This document shows positions 1-7,894 of a DNA stretch of 24,246 nt, one piece after another. The DNA lies in NCBI GenBank assembly GCA_026413805.1, contig JAOAKE010000008.1:1-24246 (forward strand). Direction: 5' to 3'. The position numbers and the translations under genes were made by a program. How positions within the stretch are numbered: position 1 is the stretch's first letter; each line of letters starts with the position of its first letter. The notes under the pieces are model-generated. The model did not search any database. It saw only the letters and a program-made list of their open reading frames with translations, and was not told the origin of the DNA. The stretch is from Microcaldota archaeon (GTDB lineage Archaea; Micrarchaeota; Micrarchaeia; Anstonellales; Anstonellaceae).

Positions 1-126
1 TGCAAAACAGATGCTTCCCCCTAAGGGTTCACCCCCGAATGGCAACATTTGGGCTTGGGGGGCAGATGCAAAACAGATGCTTCCCCCTAAGGGTTCACCC
101 CCGAATGGCAACATTTGGGCTTGGGG
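1..126. repeat. Two tandem copies of a 66-bp repeat with internal hairpin
   Basis: Positions 1-60 and 67-126 are identical over 60 of 60 bases, giving a period of 66. The array may extend left of the window. Each copy can fold: in copy 1, CCCGAATG (34-41) pairs with CATTTGGG (46-53) in eight base pairs including one G-T, closed by the loop GCAA, a GNRA-type tetraloop. An outer stem can form between TGC-tt-CCCCC (12-21) and GGGGG-GCA (57-64). No open reading frame is evident. There are no unique spacers, so it is not a CRISPR array. Its role is unknown: it could be tRNA intron sequence, a structured RNA repeat, or the end of an integrated element. Confidence 0.9.
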
Positions 127-189
127 CAAAGCCGATGGAGAGCAAAAAAGTCTTTGGCTGTTTGCAAACAAATTGGTCGTTTGAAGAAA

Positions 190-224
190 GCTGACGGTCG
201 TGGGTTCAAATCCCATCGGGCCCG
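190..224 (+). tRNA. 3' half of a tRNA (tRNA-Lys-like acceptor), 5' half not in window
   Basis: The segment reads as a canonical tRNA 3' half. GCTGA (190-194) fits the 3' strand of the anticodon stem, CGGTC (195-199) the variable loop, GTGGG/CCCAT (200-204/212-216) the T stem around the loop TTCAAAT, CGGGCCC (217-223) the acceptor strand, and G224 the discriminator. CCT follows, so CCA is not encoded. The matching 5' acceptor strand would be GGGCCCG, common in archaeal tRNA-Lys, but neither it nor a D arm nor the anticodon-stem partner TCAGC occurs in bases 1-189. The 5' exon may therefore lie left of the window with an intron of more than about 185 bases, or this may be a split-tRNA half or an attachment-site copy. 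The amino-acid identity is a guess. Confidence 0.7.
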
Positions 225-226
225 CC

Positions 227-337
227 TAAACCATTAAATTAAATCAATGTGGGCGTGGCTTGAGTTTCTTATTTAAACTTTCCTAACGTAAAAATTCAGC
301 TTTTCGATGGGCAAGGGCAAAAGGAAAGAGTGGGAGC
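227..337 (+). promoter_or_regulatory. Intergenic region with TATA box for the UPF0147-polD block
   Basis: An AT-rich TTATTTAAA at 269-277 resembles an archaeal TATA box. Transcription would begin near 298-300, leaving a leader of about 38 bases before the ATG at 338. GTGGGAG just before that ATG is a weak Shine-Dalgarno-like sequence. Nothing else is recognised between the tRNA half and this promoter. The call rests on position and composition only. Confidence 0.5.
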
Positions 338-592
338 ATGGTAGAGAAAAAAGTAGCCGAAGTGATAGAGCTGATAGACAATGTTGCAGAGGACACTTCT
401 GTTCCAAAAAATATCCGCCGTGCCTTGTCAGAGGCAAAGGAAAGGCTCAAGGGGCAGGACGAGCTTTCCACTCGCGTTTCAGCAGCAATTTATGCCATTG
501 AGGCAATTAGCGAAGACATAAACATGCCCATGCACGCCCGCACGCAGATTTGGGCAATCCTGTCTGCGCTGGAATCAATAAAGGCGCGTTAG
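338..592 (+). CDS. UPF0147 family protein
   Basis: This 84-residue protein matches the archaeal UPF0147 family in length and character. It is an all-helical small protein with the recognisable stretch SVPKNIRRALSEAKERL at about residues 25-41 and a later NMPMHARTQIW segment at about 66-76. The two halves look like an internal repeat, each with a short N/S-x-P motif followed by an amphipathic helix. The biochemical function of the family is not established to my knowledge. The start at 338 is the only in-frame ATG after the probable promoter at 269-277. It is followed after 52 bases by the PolD small subunit, with no TATA-like sequence between them, so co-transcription is likely. Confidence 0.85.
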   Translation: MVEKKVAEVIELIDNVAEDTSVPKNIRRALSEAKERLKGQDELSTRVSAAIYAIEAISEDINMPMHARTQIWAILSALESIKAR

Positions 593-644
593 TAAAGAAT
601 GCTGCAAGGCTCCTGCATGTGCCGAATGAGGCCTATGGGCAGGG

Positions 645-2129
645 GTGTTTTTGGTGAAGGCAGACTTAAAGGAGATTTACGCTCGCAACATAAGGCTTAC
701 TACCGAGGCCTACGATTTTTTGGAAAAAAATGAAATAAGCCAGTCTGCCTACCAGCAAATCCTGTCATATGGTTCGCCGCTTATAACAAAAGAGATTTTA
801 GAAGAAATTTTGGCAAAGGAAGAAAAAATCCCAATTCAGCCTGTCATGGTCGCCCGCCCTCCTTCCTTTAAGCCCGAGGCAAAGGAGCACAGTCCAGATT
901 TTAGGGTAATTGACCGCTCGGACATTACAGGGAAGTCACACTGCACAGGCAAGCTTGAAGATTTTGTGGAGCATTTCAGGAATCGCTTTGATCGGGTCTC
1001 TAAGATATTGAGGATGAGGCCCTCTGACCGCCCGATAGTAGATACCAAAAGGCTCAAGTCCAACGGCTCGGCTCCTGTGCGGCTGATTGCCATGGTGACT
1101 GAAAAGCGCACCACCAAGAAGGGAAACATCCTGCTGACTGTTGAGGATAAAGAAGGCAGCGCAAAGGTGGTGCTGCCGCGCGAAAGCGAGGCATTTAAGT
1201 TGGCAGGAAAAATCCTCAACGATGACATAATCGCCTTTGACGGCAGAAATGCCGAAGAGCTTTTCATCTGCGAAACAGTTACCTGGCCTGAAATCCCGTT
1301 TGCGCGGGAGCTGAAAAAGGCAGAAAGTGATTTTGCCATAGTCTACCTTTCCGACCTTCACTTTGGAAGCAAAAAATTCATGGAAAAGGAATTTGCTCGG
1401 TTCCTCAATTGGCTGAATGGGGAAGGGGAAAGCAGGCTTCTGCAATCCCTGGCAGGAAAGGTAAAATACATAATCATAAGCGGCGACGTGGTAGACGGAA
1501 TAGGGATTTACCCAGAGCAGGAGCGCGAACTTTTGGTTAAAGACATATACAAACAATATGAGCTTTTTGACTCGGCTATGGAGCAAATCCCTGATTACAT
1601 AACTGTTTTTGTCCTGCCAGGAAACCATGATGCTGTGCGCAGGGCAGAGCCGCAGCCAGCCCTTCCAGAAGACCTTGTAAAGTCCAACGTGGTGCGTGTG
1701 GGCAACCCCTGTCAGGTTGAAATAGAGGGCTTGCGGCATCTTCTCTACCATGGCAACTCCCTTGATTCGGTAATAGCTGGGATGGGCGAGCTTTCATACG
1801 AGCACCCAGAAGAAGCCATGCTTGAGCTTTTGCGCCGAAGGCATCTTTCCCCTATCTATGGAGACAACCTCATCGTCCCAGAGGCGCACGACTACCTTGT
1901 AATAGAGGAAGAGCCAGACATAATCCACATGGGCCATGTTCATAAAAACGGCTACATGGTGTATCGCGGGACTTTGCTTGTGAATAGCGGCACTTTTCAG
2001 GAGAGGACCGACTACCAAGTGAGGATAGGGCACCAGCCCACCCCAGCAATTGTGCCTGTGCTCGAGGCAAAGGAAGGCAAGTTAAGCCACATAAACTTCA
2101 AGGGCGAGGCTGGCGAGGGCACATCTTAG
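645..2129 (+). CDS. polB: DNA polymerase D small subunit (DP1), exonuclease subunit
   Basis: The 494-residue protein is the small subunit of the archaeal replicative polymerase PolD, supplying 3'-5' proofreading and holding the catalytic subunit. The N-terminal ~100 residues are a helical, linker-like region. An OB-fold-like segment lies at about 145-215 (VRLIAMVTEKRTTKKGNILL onward). The Mre11-like phosphodiesterase domain runs from about 230 with all metal-ligand motifs visible: DLH at 237-239, GDVVD at 280-284, GNHD at 326-329, His369 in LYHGN, and GHVH at 430-433. The nuclease therefore looks active. The start is GTG at 645, preceded by GGCAGGGG; a second in-frame GTG at 654 is possible. 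The large subunit begins 14 bases downstream, so the two subunits are probably co-translated. Confidence 0.95.
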   Translation: MFLVKADLKEIYARNIRLTTEAYDFLEKNEISQSAYQQILSYGSPLITKEILEEILAKEEKIPIQPVMVARPPSFKPEAKEHSPDFRVIDRSDITGKSHCTGKLEDFVEHFRNRFDRVSKILRMRPSDRPIVDTKRLKSNGSAPVRLIAMVTEKRTTKKGNILLTVEDKEGSAKVVLPRESEAFKLAGKILNDDIIAFDGRNAEELFICETVTWPEIPFARELKKAESDFAIVYLSDLHFGSKKFMEKEFARFLNWLNGEGESRLLQSLAGKVKYIIISGDVVDGIGIYPEQERELLVKDIYKQYELFDSAMEQIPDYITVFVLPGNHDAVRRAEPQPALPEDLVKSNVVRVGNPCQVEIEGLRHLLYHGNSLDSVIAGMGELSYEHPEEAMLELLRRRHLSPIYGDNLIVPEAHDYLVIEEEPDIIHMGHVHKNGYMVYRGTLLVNSGTFQERTDYQVRIGHQPTPAIVPVLEAKEGKLSHINFKGEAGEGTS

Positions 2130-2143
2130 GGAAGCGTGATTGT

Positions 2144-5100
2144 GTGGAAGACGCCTACAAATACATGCAGGAGCTTGATGCAAGAGTCCAGCAGGCATAC
2201 TCTATTGCTCAGAAGGCGCGCGAAAAAAAGATTGACCCTTCTTTGGATGTTGAAATAAAGGCGGCCACAGACATCGCAGGGCGCGTAGAGGGAATAGTAG
2301 GGCCCCCCGGCATCTCAGGGCTTATCCGCTCCCTTGAAGCACAGGGAAAAAGCCGTGAGACAATTGCATACCTTGTAGTGCAAAAGATCGTCTCAGGCGA
2401 GATTATCCAAGCAGACAAATGCCAGCTTATTGAGCAGGCAGTAAGGACAGGGGTGGGGATACTGACAGAAGGCGTGCTGGTTGCCCCGACCGAGGGAATA
2501 AGCCGATTTGAAATACGCCAAAACCCAGACGGAAGCGATTATTTGGCAGTTTATTTTGCAGGCCCAATCCGCTCCGCAGGCGGCACGGTTGCTGCCTTGG
2601 CAGTGGTGCTGTCAGATGTCGCACGCAGGCAGCTTGGGGTGGGAGACTTTCGCCCAACCGAAACACTGATTGAGAGATATGTTGAAGAGATCAACATCTA
2701 TGGCACGCGCTCTGCCCACCTCCAATACCGCCCACCTGATGAAGACATTCGCCATATTGTGCGGCACTGCCCTGTTTGCATTGATGGCGACCCAACAGAA
2801 AAAGAAGAAGTGCAGGTCCATCGCGACATTGCGCAGGTGCCAACCAACCGCGTGCGAAGCGGGATTGCACTTGTGATTTGCGAGGGCATAGCGCAAAAGT
2901 CAGCAAAGGTTAGCAAATACACCAAAAAGATAAATTTGGATTGGAGCTGGCTTGAGCCTGTAATAAAAGTGGCTAAAAAAGAGGGAGACGGCGCCAAGCC
3001 AAAGGCAGACTTCCGCTTTCTTGAAGAGTCTGTGGCTGGGCGGGCAATTTTTGCCTATCCTTCTGCCAAGGGAGGCTGGAGGCTGCGGTATGGAAGGACA
3101 AGGGCAAGCGGAATAATGGGCAAGGCAGTGCACCCTGCCAGCATGTACCTTCTTGATTCCTTCTTGGCAATCGGCACGCAGATGAAGGTTGAACGGCCAG
3201 GAAAGAGCTGCGTTGTTACCCCGTGCGATTCAATTCTCGGCCCAGTTGTAAAGCTCAAAGACGGCTCGGTTGTTGAGGTAAAAAGCTCTCAAGAGGCAAA
3301 GACCGTCCTTCCACAGGTTGAGAAAATACTTTTCCTCGGGGACTTGCTCATATCAGTTGGCGATTTTGCAAAGTCCAACCATCCTCTCCTGCCAGGCGCA
3401 TGGTGCGAGGAGCGATTTGAACTGGAAGCACGCAAGGCAGGAATTGCTTCTGTCAGGCACGATTTGTCCGCAGGCGAGGCAGTTGCACTTTGCCGGAAGC
3501 ACTCTTTGCCCCTTCACCCGCGTTACACTTACTTTTGGCATGACATTACCCACGAGCAGTTGCAGGAGCTTGCCAAGTGGCTGCGCATCGGCAAGCCTCA
3601 CTATGGGTTGTTGAAGCTAGACTATTTTGAGCTGGAATACTCGCCAGCGAAGGCGGTGCTTGAAGAGCTTTGCGTCCCGCACAGCATGGAAGGGGGAAAG
3701 GTGAGAATACCTGGCGAGCACGCCTATGCCCTGCTCAAGACCATGGGCATAATGGTTGACAAAAGCATTACGGGCGCCAAGTTTGATGCACTGTTTGACG
3801 AAAACAAGCCGATATTGGAGCTCCTGACTGAAATTTCAGGGATGAAGATAATGGCAAAGGCGCCTACCTATATAGGCTCGCGCATGGGCAGGCCTGAAAA
3901 GGCGCGAGAAAGGAGGATGAAAAAGAGCGTAAATGTCCTCTTTCCAATTGGGGTGTATGTTGACAAGAATGCCAGCATAACCAAGGCTTATGGGCGGATG
4001 AAAGCGCGTGGCGAGGGAGAAGGAAGGGGAGTTGAGGTTGAAATAGCCCGGCTTCGCTGCAAGGCATGTGGAAACATTACACATTCAATAGGCTGTGCCT
4101 GCGGCGGCTATGCAGTTCCTGAAAAGGGGTGCGCCAAATGCCGCAAGCCAACCAAAAAGCAAGAGTGCCCATCTTGCAAAGCGCCAACCTCTTTTTGGGA
4201 AAAGCGCCCTGTTGACTTGGTCAAGATAGTTGAGAGGGCAGCCCAGCGCTGCGGCGTGCGCCTCGAGGAGATAGCCGATGTAAAGGGCGTGGAGGGGCTC
4301 TTTTCAGAAACAAAAATCCCAGAGGCGATGGAAAAGGGGATTCTCCGCGCAAAGCACCGCGTTTTTGTCTTCCGAGACGGCACCTGCAGGTTTGATGCAA
4401 CAGACGTGCCCCTTACTGCCTTCAAGCCCTGTGAAATAGGGATTTCTGCCAAGGAACTGCACCAGCTCGGCTATGAAACAGATATGCATGGCAACCCGCT
4501 GCAAAAAGATGACCAAGTGGTCCCCCTCAAGCCACAGGACATAATTCTTTCAATGGCTGGGGCAAAATACCTATTTCAAGTGGCAGGCTTTATTGACGAC
4601 CTGCTTGAAAAAGTGTATGGGCTTCCCCGCTTTTACAACCTCCAAAGCGAGCGCGACTTGGTCGGGCATCTGGTAATCGGGCTTTCCCCCCACACCTCTG
4701 CTGGCGTGCTTGGGCGAATAATCGGCTTTACAGAGGCCCATGTCGGCTTTGCCCACCCATATTTTCACTGCGCAAAGCGGCGAAACACTGACGGGGACGA
4801 GGACAGCGTAATCTTGCTTATGGATGGGCTGCTTAACTTCTCACGTGCCTTTTTGCCAGCTTCCCGCGGAGGAACAATGGATGCCCCGCTCGTCCTTTCC
4901 ACAAAAATACAGCCCGAAGAAATAGATGACGAAGTGCATGCCATGGAGTGCTGCGAGCACTATTCCCTGCAGCTTTACGAGGCAGCTGACAAGTTTTTGC
5001 TTCCGTCAGAAGTGGAAATAGAGACAGTAAAGAAAAGGCTGGGCAGGCCCGAGCAATATGCTGCGCTTGGCTACACCCATGAGACCTCCTCAATATCTGA

Positions 5101-5533
5101 AGCACCCGTTAAGTCCACTTACTTGAAATTCAAGGACATGGTGGAAAAGGTTGCTGCCCAGTTCTCATTGCAAGACAAGATAAGGGCAGTAAATGCCGCA
5201 GACGCTGCAGAGCGGCTTCTTCTTCACCACTTTCTTCCAGATTTATATGGCAACCTGCGCAGCTTTTCACAGCAGGAGTTTCGCTGCCTTGACTGCAAGG
5301 TAAAATACCGCAGGGTGCCCTTGTCTGGAAAGTGCAACGAGTGCGGGGGCAAGCTCCTTCTCACAATTCACAAGGGAGGAATTACAAAATACCTCAAGCA
5401 TTCGGAGGAGCTTGCAGAGCGCTACCAGCTACCTCTCTACATGAAACAGCGGATTGAAATCCTCCGCAAGGACATCCAAAGCGTCTTTGCAGATGAAGTT
5501 GAGCCGCAAAAAGGCCTGGCAGAATTCATGTAG
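2144..5533 (+). CDS. polC: DNA polymerase D large subunit (DP2), catalytic
   Basis: The 1129-residue protein is the catalytic subunit of PolD, which has a double-psi beta-barrel active site related to RNA polymerase rather than to A/B-family DNA polymerases. The signature NTDGDED (residues 881-887) carries the catalytic acidic residues. Cysteine-rich zinc motifs are visible in RLRCKACG...CACGG, CAKCRKP...CPSC and near the C terminus as CLDC...CNECGG. The length is close to intein-free homologues, and no intein interrupts the NxDGDED site, a known insertion point in some archaea. The start is GTG at 2144, preceded by GTGAT (2136-2140), which can pair with the 16S 3' end. It ends in an 8-base convergent overlap with the next, opposite-strand gene. 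Confidence 0.97.
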   Translation: MEDAYKYMQELDARVQQAYSIAQKAREKKIDPSLDVEIKAATDIAGRVEGIVGPPGISGLIRSLEAQGKSRETIAYLVVQKIVSGEIIQADKCQLIEQAVRTGVGILTEGVLVAPTEGISRFEIRQNPDGSDYLAVYFAGPIRSAGGTVAALAVVLSDVARRQLGVGDFRPTETLIERYVEEINIYGTRSAHLQYRPPDEDIRHIVRHCPVCIDGDPTEKEEVQVHRDIAQVPTNRVRSGIALVICEGIAQKSAKVSKYTKKINLDWSWLEPVIKVAKKEGDGAKPKADFRFLEESVAGRAIFAYPSAKGGWRLRYGRTRASGIMGKAVHPASMYLLDSFLAIGTQMKVERPGKSCVVTPCDSILGPVVKLKDGSVVEVKSSQEAKTVLPQVEKILFLGDLLISVGDFAKSNHPLLPGAWCEERFELEARKAGIASVRHDLSAGEAVALCRKHSLPLHPRYTYFWHDITHEQLQELAKWLRIGKPHYGLLKLDYFELEYSPAKAVLEELCVPHSMEGGKVRIPGEHAYALLKTMGIMVDKSITGAKFDALFDENKPILELLTEISGMKIMAKAPTYIGSRMGRPEKARERRMKKSVNVLFPIGVYVDKNASITKAYGRMKARGEGEGRGVEVEIARLRCKACGNITHSIGCACGGYAVPEKGCAKCRKPTKKQECPSCKAPTSFWEKRPVDLVKIVERAAQRCGVRLEEIADVKGVEGLFSETKIPEAMEKGILRAKHRVFVFRDGTCRFDATDVPLTAFKPCEIGISAKELHQLGYETDMHGNPLQKDDQVVPLKPQDIILSMAGAKYLFQVAGFIDDLLEKVYGLPRFYNLQSERDLVGHLVIGLSPHTSAGVLGRIIGFTEAHVGFAHPYFHCAKRRNTDGDEDSVILLMDGLLNFSRAFLPASRGGTMDAPLVLSTKIQPEEIDDEVHAMECCEHYSLQLYEAADKFLLPSEVEIETVKKRLGRPEQYAALGYTHETSSISEAPVKSTYLKFKDMVEKVAAQFSLQDKIRAVNAADAAERLLLHHFLPDLYGNLRSFSQQEFRCLDCKVKYRRVPLSGKCNECGGKLLLTIHKGGITKYLKHSEELAERYQLPLYMKQRIEILRKDIQSVFADEVEPQKGLAEFM

Positions 5534-6179
5534 CCTTGCCTGAGCCCCTCTTTTTCAATATGGCCATGTATTCGCCGTATTCAGTTACAAAGTCACTAAA
5601 CAATGAGAAGAATGACTTTGCAGCCATTATGCTCTTCATATTCCCAATCTCGCGCATGAAAAAAGACAAGACCTCCATAATCTCTTTGCTGATGATTCCT
5701 GGAATTTTGCCATTTGTTGAGGCGCGATAGACAAATTCAAACCTATTTTTTAGCAGCTCGTCTAAAATGAGCAACCTCTTTTCTTCTTTTGCGCGTATCA
5801 TTCCTCCATCGCTGCTTATGAAAAAATAAGCTGTGTTTTTCATGATCCTGTCAATGTCTGAGAATATCTCGCCCATTTCCGCCCTTGTGAAAAGCCCTGA
5901 ACACATGTGCATATGGACATGGTCAAACTGCCCTGTCTCTTCTTTTTTTAAGCAATCTGGGAGCACTCCCTGCCGTGTCTTGAAATATATCCGCCCTCCT
6001 CTATGCCCGAGGTAGCGGGTGCTTTTGTCTTCGTTGTCCCTGTCAATGGAAGTGAGGTGCACAACAATTCTTTTTCTATCTACTACCCTGAAGTAAGCGC
6101 CACCTGCCCTCCCGGTAAAGCCTGCTATGTCCAAAACGTGCAGGGCATTCTCTGGCTTCACTATTTTATTCTGCTGCAT
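5526..6179 (-). CDS. Divergent Rossmann/methyltransferase-like protein, function unknown
   Basis: I do not recognise a named family. The 217-residue protein begins with strand-loop sequence LDIAGFTGRAGG (residues 16-27), resembling the glycine-rich motif I of class I SAM-dependent methyltransferases. An acidic stretch LTSIDRDNED follows. FDHVHMHMCSGLF and then IFSDIDRIMKNTAYFFISSD resemble the motif IV to strand 5 region. The C-terminal third is helical and basic and lacks obvious motifs. The fold assignment is tentative because motif I is atypical and its phenylalanine-threonine replaces the usual small residues. The start at 6179 is ATG, with AAGGTGT a few bases before it as a possible ribosome site. 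The gene faces PolD and overlaps it by 8 bases. Confidence 0.6.
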   Translation of the reverse strand: MQQNKIVKPENALHVLDIAGFTGRAGGAYFRVVDRKRIVVHLTSIDRDNEDKSTRYLGHRGGRIYFKTRQGVLPDCLKKEETGQFDHVHMHMCSGLFTRAEMGEIFSDIDRIMKNTAYFFISSDGGMIRAKEEKRLLILDELLKNRFEFVYRASTNGKIPGIISKEIMEVLSFFMREIGNMKSIMAAKSFFSLFSDFVTEYGEYMAILKKRGSGKAT

Positions 6180-6281
6180 AACACACCTTTCTCAAAGCTT
6201 TCTCATTTTACAGGGCAATGCACTTTTAACTCTTTTCCAATAGCATAAATTAATCAAAATTGCTTATGGATTGATTAGGCT
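6180..6281. promoter_or_regulatory. Divergent promoter region, two separate TATA-like boxes
   Basis: This 102-base gap separates two divergent genes. TAAATTAAT at about 6247-6253 would place a rightward start of transcription near 6276, a few bases before the KH-protein ATG at 6282, giving a nearly leaderless message. On the other strand, AGTTAAAAG at about 6223-6231 would place a leftward start near 6201 and leave about 20 bases of leader that includes AAGGTGT. The assignments rest on spacing and AT content only. Confidence 0.4.
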
Positions 6282-6812
6282 ATGCAAATTGTAAAAATAC
6301 CCCACGAGCGCGTGGCTGCCTTGCTTGGGACTTCTGGCGAGACAAAGGAATACTTAGAGCGGCGCATGAAGGTTTCGCTTAATGTAGATTCTGACGGCGC
6401 AGTGGAGATAATAGGCGACAGCGTGGATGAATTCATAGGAAAGGATGTAATAAAGGCAATTGGGAGGGGCTTTGAGCCAGCAATTGCACTCAAACTTCTC
6501 TCAGACGATTATGGCCTTAAGATAATTGACCTTCGGGACTACTCTGGCTCTGACAAAGGGCGAGCTCGGATAAAGGGGCGAATAATTGGGGAGAAGGGCA
6601 GGACTCTGGAAATAATAAACGAGGAAGTGGGCGCCAATGTCGTGGTATATGGCCACACAGTCTCTGTGATTTCAAGGCTGGAAACATTAGATTATGCCAC
6701 CACTGCCGTCTTTAAGCTCATTGAGGGCGCCAAGCATGCCACAGTATATTCCTATTTGGAAAAGTGCCGCAGAAAGATAAAGGAAGATGAAATAGGAAGG
6801 CTGTTCCGTTAA
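6282..6812 (+). CDS. Pno1/Dim2-like KH-domain RNA-binding protein
   Basis: The 176-residue protein matches archaeal Pno1 (Dim2) homologues, which bind the 3' end region of pre-16S rRNA during small-subunit assembly. Two KH domains are visible. The first starts IPHERVAALLGTSGETKEYL with GTSG as the GxxG loop. The second contains IKGRIIGEKGRTLEIINEE with GEKG. The length and the typical ending KHATVYSYLEKCRRKIKEDE fit the family. It appears to be the first gene of a rightward run, and hydE starts only 16 bases after its stop codon, so it probably shares a transcript with the hydrogenase maturases. No strong Shine-Dalgarno sequence is present, consistent with leaderless initiation from the box near 6250. 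Confidence 0.92.
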   Translation: MQIVKIPHERVAALLGTSGETKEYLERRMKVSLNVDSDGAVEIIGDSVDEFIGKDVIKAIGRGFEPAIALKLLSDDYGLKIIDLRDYSGSDKGRARIKGRIIGEKGRTLEIINEEVGANVVVYGHTVSVISRLETLDYATTAVFKLIEGAKHATVYSYLEKCRRKIKEDEIGRLFR

Positions 6813-6828
6813 AGCCGCCCGTGTTTTT

Positions 6829-7890
6829 ATGGAATTTTCCGATGCAATTTCTGAGCTGGAAAGTGGGGGGGCGCCATTGGAGGCAGTGGAGCGGCTTCTG
6901 CTTGCAAATCCACAAGAGGAAAAAGAGCTTTTTTCGCTTGCAGACGAAACAAGGGAGAGGCATGTTGGAAAAAGCACCTGCGTCCATGGAGTCTTGGAAT
7001 TCTCCAATTTTTGCAAAAATAGCTGCCTTTATTGCGGAATCAGGAAAGAATCCCCAGTTAAGCGCTACAGAATGCAGCCTGATGAGATAGTGGAGAACGT
7101 GGCTTGGGCAGCAAAAGAGCTTGGCTACAAGATGGTTGTGCTGCAGTCAGGGGAAGACAGGCACTATACAGGCGAAACTCTCTGCGAGCTTGCGCGCGAA
7201 ATAAAGAAGCGCTGCAACATAATCCTTTTTTTCAGCATCGGCGACCGCACGCAAGAGGAGTATGCTTCCTTGAAAAAAGCAGGAGCAGACGGGGTCCTTT
7301 ACCGATTTGAAACCTCCAGCAGCGAATTGTTTGAGAAGATGCGGCCAGGCACAAGCTTCGGCACTCGCATGGCTCACCTTTCTTTTTTCCATGAGCTTAA
7401 GTATCTTGTGGCAACTGGTTTTATTATCGGCCTGCCCCATCAAAGCAGCAAACAGCTTGCGCAGGACATCCTTTCCTTAGGCAAGCTCAAGGCAAACATG
7501 ATAAGCATAGGGCCATTCCTGCCCTCCCCGCTCACCCCACTTGCAAGCCAGAAGTCGCCGAGCCTGCCTCTTGCCCTGCGCGCTCTTGCCATCTGCCGCT
7601 TGCTTTACAAAAAAGTCAGGATGCCTGTCACTACTGCCTTTGAGACCTTGGACCCTGCTGGCAGGCAAAAGGCAATTTTTGCAGGCGCAAATTCACTCAT
7701 GGTCAACATAACGCCGCGCAAATACAGCCAGTGCTATTCAATATACCCTAATAGGTTTGGCGAAAGAGAAGAAATAGAAAAGCTAACCCGCGAGGCAATT
7801 GAATTTGTGCAGGGCATTGGGCGGCGGGTGTGCAGGGGCTATGCCAAAGACCTTCGCCCGCAGTTTTCTGCCCCTGCCTGCGCCGAGTGA
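6829..7890 (+). CDS. hydE: [FeFe]-hydrogenase maturase HydE, radical SAM
   Basis: The 353-residue protein is HydE-like. HydE is a radical SAM enzyme that acts with HydG and HydF to build the 2Fe subcluster of the [FeFe]-hydrogenase H-cluster. The radical SAM motif C62-x3-C66-x2-C69 lies in EFSNFCKNSCLYCGIR, a strong HydE signature. Family-typical stretches follow: YRMQPDEIVE, VVLQSGED, MRPGTSFGTRMAHL, GFIIGLPHQS, ISIGPFLPSPLTPLA and GANSLMVNITP. No second C-terminal iron-sulfur motif is obvious, which is variable among HydE proteins. It could in principle be the related PylB or another HydE-like enzyme, but the adjacent canonical HydG argues for HydE. The ATG at 6829 has no clear ribosome-binding site. 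hydG starts 4 bases after the stop. Confidence 0.9.
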   Translation: MEFSDAISELESGGAPLEAVERLLLANPQEEKELFSLADETRERHVGKSTCVHGVLEFSNFCKNSCLYCGIRKESPVKRYRMQPDEIVENVAWAAKELGYKMVVLQSGEDRHYTGETLCELAREIKKRCNIILFFSIGDRTQEEYASLKKAGADGVLYRFETSSSELFEKMRPGTSFGTRMAHLSFFHELKYLVATGFIIGLPHQSSKQLAQDILSLGKLKANMISIGPFLPSPLTPLASQKSPSLPLALRALAICRLLYKKVRMPVTTAFETLDPAGRQKAIFAGANSLMVNITPRKYSQCYSIYPNRFGEREEIEKLTREAIEFVQGIGRRVCRGYAKDLRPQFSAPACAE

Positions 7891-7894
7891 TTTT

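Noticed and set aside
1..126. Start of a CRISPR array
   Set aside because: The copies are contiguous and identical with no unique spacers, the 66-base unit is longer than usual CRISPR repeats, and no cas gene is nearby.
936..1751. 271-residue leftward reading frame inside the PolD small-subunit gene
   Set aside because: It is antisense to a gene with all catalytic motifs, its translation shows no family features, and it has no promoter or ribosome site.
4740..4830. Intein in the PolD large subunit
   Set aside because: The NTDGDED motif is continuous and the protein length matches intein-free homologues.
7799..7894. N-terminal extension of HydG by 32 residues
   Set aside because: The extension lies wholly inside hydE in another frame, has no homologue-like sequence, and the ATG at 7895 gives the normal family length.
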